Shown: piece after piece, positions 1 to 5,002 of the stretch
Layout: each line of letters opens with the position of its first letter
How positions within the stretch are numbered: position 1 is the first letter of the stretch
Assembly (NCBI GenBank): GCA_030619095.1
Contig: JAUXCB010000137.1
Location: 1 to 5,002, forward strand
Direction of reading: 5' to 3'
DNA length: 5,002 nt
Origin: Verrucomicrobiota bacterium
GTDB lineage: Bacteria > Verrucomicrobiota > Kiritimatiellia > Kiritimatiellales > Tichowtungiaceae
Notes under the pieces: model-generated
What the model was told of the DNA's origin: nothing
Database searches by the model: none
What the model saw: the letters and a program-made list of their open reading frames with translations, nothing else
Position numbers and translations under genes: made by a program

Positions 1-1
1 A

Positions 2-127
2 GAGAAAAATGAAAACAGTTATACTCACAACCATCTCGATCCTGCTGCTGGTGTTTTAGTGCGTTCAATTTCTAAACTTATGCGTATGCAGACAGAGATT
101 GATTCAGCACTGAAAATGTCCAATTAA
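2..127 (+). CDS. 3' end of an unidentified ORF, cut by the window edge
   Basis: A frame is open from the first bases of the window to a TAA at 125-127, giving 41 residues without a start. The sequence is polar at first (N-S-Y-T-H-N-H), then has a turn (D-P-A-A-G) and a likely amphipathic helix (S-I-S-K-L-M-R-M-Q-T-E-I-D-S-A-L-K). That composition looks more like a real protein C-terminus than random reading. I do not recognise the family. The main alternative is the 16-codon ORF at 9-59 in another frame, which looks like a bare signal-peptide core and is less convincing. The ORF ends against the tail of the minus-strand intron-protein remnant, so the two converge with a 4-base overlap. It could be the C-terminus of an intact gene outside the window, or debris. 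Confidence 0.35.
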   Translation, partial: EKNENSYTHNHLDPAAGVLVRSISKLMRMQTEIDSALKMSN

Positions 128-246
128 TTTGAATTGTATTTATCCCTCGCCAGCTTCTGTCTCCACGCAACCAGTTTGGACGGCATACCGGGATCGGATT
201 TCAACTCGATCCAGTCCGCCTCTTCTCCTGTCATAGATGTCTCCAT
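124..246 (-). pseudogene. N-terminal remnant of a group II intron reverse transcriptase/maturase
   Basis: The minus-strand ORF from ATG at 246-244 to TAA at 126-124 gives 40 residues. The recognisable part is W-I-E-L-K-S-D-P-G-M-P-S-K-L-V-A-W-R-Q-K-L. It resembles the N-terminus of group II intron-encoded proteins, where a WxxLKxxP...KLxxLRxKLYxKAK stretch precedes the reverse transcriptase core. Homology ends right after R-Q-K-L-A, and the tail D-K-Y-N-S-N is foreign. All RT, maturase and endonuclease domains are missing (full-length proteins are around 400-600 residues). An AAAGG site (259-255) lies 8 bases before ATG 246. A stronger AGGAGG (282-277) precedes an in-frame GTG (270-268) whose frame is closed by TGA at 252-250. 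The product is almost certainly non-functional. The RT assignment is inference from a short match. Confidence 0.42.
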
Positions 247-450
247 CAATCAGACCTTTGCGTTTCTCACGTCGCTCCTCCTATGTAGAGCCTGTCCCAA
301 CTAAACCATCCCCTTTGTTTTCAGGGTCGATTCGTATGAAGTTTCCGAACAAGAGAGGCCTTTTTGCCTCTCCGTGTTGCTACTCACAACGGTTATTTCA
401 TGAGACAAACTCCTTTCAGCTTGTTAGTTCTGCCAAGCTTCGCTTGGCGC
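124..450 (-). mobile_element. Probable truncated group II intron (RNA part plus start of its reverse transcriptase ORF)
   Basis: Read on the minus strand, the segment runs from about 450 down to 124. Its layout resembles the part of a bacterial group II intron that leads into the intron-encoded protein: ACACGGAGAGGC around 376-365, a 7-bp hairpin (GAGAGGC/GCCTCTC, 353-372), a GGGGATGG stretch near 313, GGGACAGGCTCTACATAGG around 300-281 and GAGCGACGTGAGAAACG just before the ORF. A second hairpin, GCCAAGC-TTC-GCTTGGC, lies at 432-448. What I see are the stems and the order. The assignment to domains I-III rests on remembered resemblance, not an alignment. The protein stops after 40 codons and no domain V is visible, so the element is dead. 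The 5' limit near 450 is uncertain: a GTGCG motif lies there, but the distance to the ORF is shorter than usual, suggesting an internal or 5' deletion. Confidence 0.42.
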
Positions 451-483
451 ACCAGAGTTCGAAAAGAAAGGGGCAGAAGTATG

Positions 484-507
484 CTCTGCGTTCTCTGCGG
501 CTCTGCG
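484..507. repeat. CTCTGCG short tandem repeat cluster
   Basis: Three copies of CTCTGCG occur at 484-490, 493-499 and 501-507, spaced 9 and 8 bases apart. On the minus strand they read as CGCAGAG copies. Similar runs of CGCAGAGAACGCAGAG are familiar dispersed intergenic repeats in several environmental bacterial genomes; that is recollection, not a search result. The cluster sits at the outer end of the presumed intron remnant and may mark its junction. No coding role is apparent. Confidence 0.5.
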
Positions 508-527
508 AGGAATCATCTTAGTTAAAT

Positions 528-694
528 TAACTTCGTATGAGTGGCACGAAGCCACACTTTTTTGGCACGGTATTTTCCTCGATGCGGAGTCCTCTTTCAT
601 CAGGTGCCTGGCCTTCGTTTTACACATCGGGGTTCGCGTCGATTTGGACAAAACGGCACTTCATTTTCCGCAATAGTTCCATCACGAATGAAGA
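528..694. other. Intergenic stretch without a convincing gene
   Basis: This region lies 3' of the minus-strand hydrolase gene. It contains alternative small hairpins at its left end (GTGGC/GCCAC 541-555; CTTCGT/ACGAAG 531-551) and a 20-codon minus-strand ORF (682-620, M-E-L-L-R-K-M-K-C-R-F-V-Q-I-D-A-N-P-D-V) without a clear ribosome binding site. I would not annotate that ORF. No rho-independent terminator for the hydrolase transcript is evident on the minus strand here. Confidence 0.5.
541..563 (+). terminator. Weak terminator-like hairpin with T tract
   Basis: GTGGC (541-545) and GCCAC (551-555) can form a 5-bp stem with a 5-base loop. An AC and then six T residues (558-563) follow on the + strand. 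The stem is short for an intrinsic terminator and no intact + strand gene precedes it, apart from the fragment ending at 127. It may be a relic or coincidental. Confidence 0.25.
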
Positions 695-1672
695 TTAGAT
701 ATTCCACTCTGTGACGATGGGGTCGGACCGTCCGTGACCGGCGCGGAGGAGCAGCCAGCGCGCTCCGCCGAAGATTACAAAAGGAATGGCCATCGCCCCC
801 ATCAGAAGGTGGAGGAGAGTGAAGTGATACAGTGGATTGGGAATGGCGGCGTAGAGGTTCCAAAAGATGAGCAGGCAGCAAAGCCAGACCGCCGCGAAGT
901 TGGGGAATGCATCGCCGGAATGCATTATTTTCAACCCCGGTACCCGTTTTTTTGTAAATGGGAAAAAAAGATTGGAACCCATATATCCCATTTGATCTTC
1001 AAGGACATGCATCAGGTGTGCACCAAAAATCAGGGCTCCCGCTTTCCAGGTCCAGAAGGAGGCGATTCCTGCCAACAGCAGTCCGAGGGCGAGTGAATGC
1101 GAACCATTGCGGTGCCACGGGAGGAAATCAACTTCGACCTGTCCGCCAGGGTTCTTTATAAACTTAAAGCTTGGGCCGTCAAAAATATCGATTGTGTAGA
1201 GCGGTTCGTAACCCGGCAGGATGGGTGCGGAGAATCTGGCGATGCCCACGGGACGCTGGGCAGGCAATGTGTTGGGCTGCGGAACCTGTCCGGTACTGAC
1301 GACAGGGCCGAACTGTACGCGCACGTCGCCCGCTTCGGGATCGATTCGGACGCGGTACTGTCGCCAGTTGTCGGCCCCCATTTGGATGGTGGAGAGTTTC
1401 AATGTCGTCGGCTTACCATCCTGTGCAGCAGAAACAGCGGTGGCGATGGCATCGGCGATCGGCTGCGGATCACAGTCTGTTTGATCCGGCTCCACACGGA
1501 TGTCGTGAGGATAAAAATAGCGGACAAATTTAAAGTCGATGGTATCGGGCAAAATACCGGCGACCGCCCCGAGAATGAAATAGGCCGGATTTCCCCCCTG
1601 CGCGGCAGCAATCGCCCATGGACAGAAGGAGGCAACCGTTACACCGGAGATAAAATGGGCAATACCCTTCAT
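695..1672 (-). CDS. YdjM/DUF457-type membrane-bound metal-dependent hydrolase
   Basis: The 325-residue protein carries the motif set of the YdjM-like (DUF457, PF04307) inner-membrane putative metal-dependent hydrolases. These are H6 near the N-terminus, LPDTID (41-46), WHRNGSHS (186-193) and HLMHVLED (219-226), followed by a G-x-N-L-F-F-P-F segment (232-239). The His and Asp residues are the presumed metal ligands. Hydrophobic segments lie at about 30-48, 195-217, 259-277 and 284-310, so it should be an integral membrane protein. Between the PDTID motif and the HRNGSHS motif is an unusually long soluble stretch (about 50-180), rich in beta-forming and charged residues, which compact family members lack. 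The start is supported by AGGA (1684-1681) 8 bases before the ATG. Substrate and physiological role are unknown for the family; E. coli YdjM is LexA-regulated, but I see no LexA box here. No obvious operon partner is present. Confidence 0.8.
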   Translation of the reverse strand: MKGIAHFISGVTVASFCPWAIAAAQGGNPAYFILGAVAGILPDTIDFKFVRYFYPHDIRVEPDQTDCDPQPIADAIATAVSAAQDGKPTTLKLSTIQMGADNWRQYRVRIDPEAGDVRVQFGPVVSTGQVPQPNTLPAQRPVGIARFSAPILPGYEPLYTIDIFDGPSFKFIKNPGGQVEVDFLPWHRNGSHSLALGLLLAGIASFWTWKAGALIFGAHLMHVLEDQMGYMGSNLFFPFTKKRVPGLKIMHSGDAFPNFAAVWLCCLLIFWNLYAAIPNPLYHFTLLHLLMGAMAIPFVIFGGARWLLLRAGHGRSDPIVTEWNI

Positions 1673-2082
1673 TACAGGAGTCCTACAACTGCGGCAATGT
1701 CGCGGTCTTCGGCTCCGCCTCGCTTCCGCCGCCTTCCGTTGAAATCCAATAACGAATAGCGACTAACTGAACCCAAAGACGCATCTTACCACTTGTAACG
1801 TTCGCCAACGGGCTTGTTTTTACTAAAACGGGTTCCCACTGCACGAACAACATTGGCCGGAAGAATCTCAACATAAACACTGTTCCGGCGGCGATAGGCA
1901 GGTTCCTTTTTGATATAATCCTCAAACATCTCCAACCCCTCTTCCGGAACAGCACACCGAATTTATTTTCCGTGTTATTTGAAGAGTACACGGCGAAGCG
2001 GCCAAAAACAGAAAAATATCGACTCACATGACCCCTAATCACACCCCGTAGATCTAAAATCTTCAGGACATCGCGCGATTCA
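1673..2082. other. Gene-poor spacer between the hydrolase gene and the IS66 remnant
   Basis: Apart from the small ORF at 1786-1929, I see no convincing gene here. A 33-codon minus-strand frame (1784-1683) ends just before the hydrolase ATG, but its composition is driven by a GC-rich GGCGGAAGCGAGGCGGAGCC stretch and it looks like non-coding DNA. A 6-bp inverted repeat CCGTGT/ACACGG spans 1970-1993. The 9-base sequence ACCCCGTAG occurs at 2045-2053 and again at 2092-2100, flanking a 38-base segment, and may be the footprint of an insertion or small repeat. Confidence 0.45.
1786..1929 (-). CDS. Small hypothetical ORF, 47 residues, possibly a gene remnant
   Basis: The minus-strand ORF runs from ATG at 1929-1927 to TAA at 1788-1786. 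It starts M-F-E-D-Y-I-K-K-E-P-A-Y-R-R-R-N and ends K-P-V-G-E-R-Y-K-W. The middle (S-V-Y-V-E-I-L-P-A-N-V-V-R-A-V-G-T-R-F) has an alternating hydrophobic pattern typical of a beta strand followed by a helix, and the protein is strongly basic (pI clearly high). The frame is open 11 codons further upstream to a TAA at 1965-1963, through a protein-like C-A-V-P-E-E-G-L-E, so this may be the C-terminus of a larger decayed gene. A GAGGGG stretch shortly before the ATG could act as a ribosome binding site. I do not recognise a family. It lies upstream of and codirectional with the hydrolase gene, separated by 113 bases. Confidence 0.35.
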   Translation of the reverse strand: MFEDYIKKEPAYRRRNSVYVEILPANVVRAVGTRFSKNKPVGERYKW

Positions 2083-2463
2083 TTGACCTCTGACCCCGTA
2101 GCGCGGCAAAGCCGCAACCCAATGTCGACGAATAGTAATACGAAAGCCGAAACCCTTCGCAAACGACTGATTCCCGGTGCGAGAGAATACAACGAGGTGT
2201 TCGCCTTCATCGATTTTGACGGCCCGCCGACAAACAACCATGCTGAACGCGCACTTCGACCCCTCGTTCTGTTCAGGAAAACCTCCATGGGAACACGCAG
2301 CCCCACCGGCTCAGAAAACATCGCCTTGTTCGCCAGCCTGCTCCAGACCGCCAAACTGCAAGAGGCCCCCGCGATTCCCTTGCTCAATGCCCTGCTGACA
2401 GGAACTCCCGCCGAGATTCAGGCGGCCGTTTTTGGCAATTTAAGCGGTCCTGATATCAGCTAA
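2083..2463 (+). pseudogene. C-terminal remnant of an IS66-family transposase
   Basis: The frame encodes 126 residues. From about K-A-E-T-L-R-K-R-L (nt 2140 onward) it matches the end of IS66-family TnpC transposases. The hallmark is P-P-T-N-N-H-A-E-R-A-L-R-P (about residues 48-60), containing the conserved N-x-x-E of the catalytic domain, followed by FRKTSMGTRSPTGSENIALFASLLQTAKLQ. A full TnpC is around 500 residues, so only the last fifth remains, and the DDE aspartates are missing. The first 17-19 residues (2083-2135) look non-homologous and include the GCGGC-AAA-GCCGC hairpin, so the in-frame ATG codons at 2083 and 2122 are accidental and no ribosome binding site precedes them. tnpA, tnpB and recognisable IS66 terminal repeats are absent. 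The fragment is inactive and codirectional with dnaX. Confidence 0.75.
2103..2115. repeat. Short GC-rich hairpin GCGGC-AAA-GCCGC at the IS66 fragment boundary
   Basis: A perfect 5-bp stem with an AAA loop is embedded in GACCCCGTAGCGCGGCAAAG. It sits where recognisable IS66 homology has not yet begun. This compact GC palindrome resembles dispersed small REP-like repeats, and it lies directly after the second copy of ACCCCGTAG (2092-2100). Whether it is repeated elsewhere in the genome cannot be seen from this window. Confidence 0.35.
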
Positions 2464-2543
2464 ACTACACCGTGATGCAACTCTCTCCTTCTGAGAATTG
2501 GGCCGGAATGGAATCCCTTTCTTCGGATAACCGATAACAACTA

Positions 2544-2572
2544 TTGCCATTACAGGAAGAGCTCGGTAACGT
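2544..2572 (+). promoter_or_regulatory. Possible sigma-70-type promoter for dnaX
   Basis: TTGCCA (2544-2549; 5 of 6 to TTGACA) and TAACGT (2567-2572; 3 of 6 to TATAAT) are separated by 17 bases. Transcription would start only a few bases before the dnaX ATG at 2582, giving a nearly leaderless mRNA. That fits the absence of a well-placed Shine-Dalgarno sequence: the only candidate, AGGAAG at 2554-2559, is 22 bases upstream of the ATG. The -10 match is poor, so this is tentative. The rest of the 2464-2581 spacer shows nothing recognisable. Confidence 0.2.
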
Positions 2573-2581
2573 CTCTGGCTT

Positions 2582-4228
<1,647 letters not shown>

Positions 4229-4235
4229 AGAAGAA

Positions 4236-4272
4236 TGGAATACTGGAAGATTGGAATAATGGAATAGTGGAT
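4236..4272. repeat. 8-nt periodic TGGAA array, left copy
   Basis: TGGA recurs at 4236, 4244, 4252, 4260 and 4268, exactly every 8 bases: TGGAATAC, TGGAAGAT, TGGAATAA, TGGAATAG, TGGAT. It begins 8 bases after the dnaX stop. It faces an inverted, more degenerate copy at 4319-4354. Similar TGGAATA-type intergenic repeats occur in other environmental genomes as far as I recall. Confidence 0.65.
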
Positions 4273-4318
4273 AAGATTGATCCGCAGATATGTTATTGGG
4301 TTGGAACAAACAGCCCGC

Positions 4319-4354
4319 ATCCAACTTCCAGCACTCCTTTACTCCAATATTCCA
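4319..4354. repeat. 8-nt periodic TGGAA array, right copy in inverted orientation
   Basis: On the minus strand this reads TGGAATAT, TGGAGTAA, AGGAGTGC, TGGAAGT, TGGAT, matching the left array unit by unit with drift. Together the arrays can form a long imperfect hairpin with a loop of about 46 bases (4273-4318) between dnaX and ybaB. The right end abuts the ybaB ribosome binding site AAGGAAG (4354-4360), so folding could affect ybaB translation or act as a processing or attenuation point. Confidence 0.55.
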
Positions 4355-4367
4355 AGGAAGTTGAATT

Positions 4368-4670
4368 ATGGACATGATGAAAATGATGAAGCAGGCCGCC
4401 TCCCTGCAGAAAGACATGAAGAAAAAACAGAAGCAGCTGGCGGGACAAACGGTCGAATTTTCCAGCGCAGGCGGAAAAGTGACCCTGTTTGTCAGCTGTG
4501 ACTTGAAGCCCAAAAGCATCACCATCGATCCGAAACTGATCGAAAACGGCAATGTCGGACAAATTGAAAACGCAGTACTCGACGCGGTAAAAGGCGCGAT
4601 CGATCTGGCTCAAAGCAGAGCCGCCGAAGAGATGAAAGGCCTCACCGCCGGCATGGATCTTCCATTCTAA
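4368..4670 (+). CDS. ybaB: YbaB/EbfC family nucleoid-associated protein
   Basis: The small DNA-binding protein of 100 residues is the usual family length. Family members form dimers with a tweezer-like shape and bind DNA as nucleoid-associated proteins. Visible features are the N-terminal helix rich in Met, Lys and Gln (M-D-M-M-K-M-M-K-Q-A-A-S-L-Q-K-D-M-K-K-K-Q-K), the core V-E-F-S-S-A-G-G-K-V-T (29-39), where G-G-K-V is conserved, and the L-K-P-K-S-I-T-I-D-P (46-55) strand-turn. A C-terminal helix ends in M-K-G-L-T-A-G-M-D-L-P-F, close to the typical G-M-x-x-P end. AAGGAAG (4354-4360) lies 7 bases before the ATG. The gene follows dnaX in the same direction, the standard dnaX-ybaB arrangement, but recR, often third, does not follow. 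Confidence 0.93.
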   Translation: MDMMKMMKQAASLQKDMKKKQKQLAGQTVEFSSAGGKVTLFVSCDLKPKSITIDPKLIENGNVGQIENAVLDAVKGAIDLAQSRAAEEMKGLTAGMDLPF

Positions 4671-4678
4671 GAATGGAA
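4660..4678. repeat. 8-bp hairpin with the ybaB stop codon as its loop
   Basis: TTCCATTC (4660-4667) and GAATGGAA (4671-4678) are perfect complements separated only by TAA. There is no T tract on the + strand, so this is not a standard intrinsic terminator, though it may protect the 3' end. Another TGGA follows at 4682, again 8 bases after the one at 4674, hinting at kinship with the TGGAA arrays upstream of the gene. Confidence 0.4.
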
Positions 4679-4729
4679 AACTGGACTGTTGAGTTCCTAG
4701 ACCCAACGGGTTCAAAAGGCATTGTCTTC

Positions 4730-5002
4730 TCAATCCTTCTGAATGAGATCCCAACGGAGCGGAGTGCCGAAGACGATGTCCTGCGCCGCGATTTTTCCAA
4801 GAACATTGTCGAGTTCACGGGGATGCAGCCCGTTGGCCGGACGAATGACGCGCACATTCTCCGCCGTCAGCACCTCGCCTTTTTTGACGTCTTTGACCAC
4901 AAAGAGTGAGCGGCGGAAGGCCTTGCTCTTCTCCTCGGATTTCGTTCCGCCATAGCGGATCGTGCCCAGCGCTTTTTCAGCGATTCGCACCGAGTCGACC
5001 AA
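4730..5002 (-). CDS. pseI: Pseudaminic acid / N-acetylneuraminate synthase family protein, C-terminal part
   Basis: The gene is cut by the right window edge; only the last 90 residues are present. The fragment begins in a helix, V-D-S-V-R-I-A-E-K-A-L-G, that ends the NeuB-type TIM barrel, then continues into a SAF (antifreeze-like) domain. That domain shows F-R-R-S-L-F-V-V-K-D-V-K-K-G-E (29-43), E-N-V-R-V-I-R-P-A-N-G-L-H-P (48-61) and the closing G-T-P-L-R-W-D-L-I (79-87). The arginine of the RP-x-NG motif corresponds to the substrate-contacting SAF arginine of sialic acid synthases. These cytoplasmic enzymes condense phosphoenolpyruvate with an amino sugar to make nonulosonic acids for surface glycans or flagellin. 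The R-P-x-x-G-L-H-P version and the short end favour PseI over NeuB, but the barrel is not visible, so substrate is unsettled. It converges on ybaB with a 59-base gap. Confidence 0.8.
   Translation of the reverse strand: MVDSVRIAEKALGTIRYGGTKSEEKSKAFRRSLFVVKDVKKGEVLTAENVRVIRPANGLHPRELDNVLGKIAAQDIVFGTPLRWDLIQKD

Noticed and set aside
9..59. 16-codon ORF M-K-T-V-I-L-T-T-I-S-I-L-L-L-V-F resembling a signal-peptide core, ending in TAG
   Set aside because: It has no mature protein behind it and competes with a longer open frame ending at 127; too short to support.
237..521. 94-codon + strand open frame
   Set aside because: It runs antisense through the presumed intron RNA and across the CTCTGCG repeats; Ser/Arg/Pro-rich composition typical of non-coding frames.
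1097..1759. 220-codon + strand open frame antisense to the hydrolase gene
   Set aside because: The opposite strand carries clear hydrolase motifs and membrane segments; this frame has no recognisable features.
1683..2387. Long minus-strand open frame across the IS66 remnant and spacer
   Set aside because: Its first part is antisense to the IS66 homology and the rest crosses spacer repeats and the better small ORF in another frame.
4689..4713. Possible bidirectional terminator between ybaB and the synthase gene (ACCC-AAC-GGGT)
   Set aside because: The stem is only 4 bp and lacks a T tract on either strand.
4673..4909. 78-codon + strand frame after ybaB, in the position where recR might follow
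   Set aside because: The sequence has no RecR features (no zinc finger cysteines or Toprim motif) and is antisense to the PseI/NeuB C-terminus.

Overview
The window comes from a bacterial chromosome of moderate GC content. It pairs a conserved replication locus (dnaX followed by a ybaB/ebfC nucleoid-protein gene) with a left half full of mobile-element debris. The species cannot be fixed from the sequence. The E. coli-like DnaX start, a nonulosonic-acid (pseudaminic or sialic type) synthase gene and the dense small repeats suit a Gram-negative environmental bacterium. A PVC-group (Kiritimatiellota/Lentisphaerota/Verrucomicrobiota) or deltaproteobacterial-type genome is only a weak guess.

Region 1-694 has no intact gene. 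It holds the 3' end of an unidentified + strand ORF (2-127). On the - strand is what looks like a truncated group II intron (about 124-450), with the first 40 codons of its reverse transcriptase preserved. A small CTCTGCG repeat cluster (484-507) and a terminator-like hairpin (541-563) follow. Region 695-1672 (-) encodes a complete YdjM/DUF457-type membrane metal-dependent hydrolase with a large soluble insertion. Region 1673-2082 is mostly intergenic, with one plausible 47-codon - strand ORF (1786-1929). Region 2083-2463 (+) is the C-terminal stump of an IS66-family transposase.

Region 2582-4228 (+) is dnaX, the clamp-loader tau subunit, with an intact AAA+ core and a C-terminal tau domain. 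The linker between them is the most remarkable part of the window. It carries an in-frame insertion of a mobile palindrome (perfect 21-bp arms, 3725-3786) whose loop contains A8. About 37 bases later comes A9-G containing the canonical in-phase A AAA AAG slippery heptamer (3826-3832). A Shine-Dalgarno-like GGAG lies upstream of it, and a TGA follows almost at once in the -1 frame. This predicts a 419-residue gamma-type product besides the 548-residue tau, as in E. coli and Thermus. The A8 inside the inserted palindrome is also followed directly by a -1 frame TGA, so the element may have added a second slippage site.

The dnaX-ybaB spacer (4229-4367) contains two arrays of an 8-nt-periodic TGGAA motif in inverted orientation. 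ybaB (4368-4670, +) is complete. Converging on it from the right edge is the 3' end of a PseI/NeuB-type synthase (4730-5002, -). dnaX and ybaB probably form one transcription unit; recR, which often follows, is absent here.
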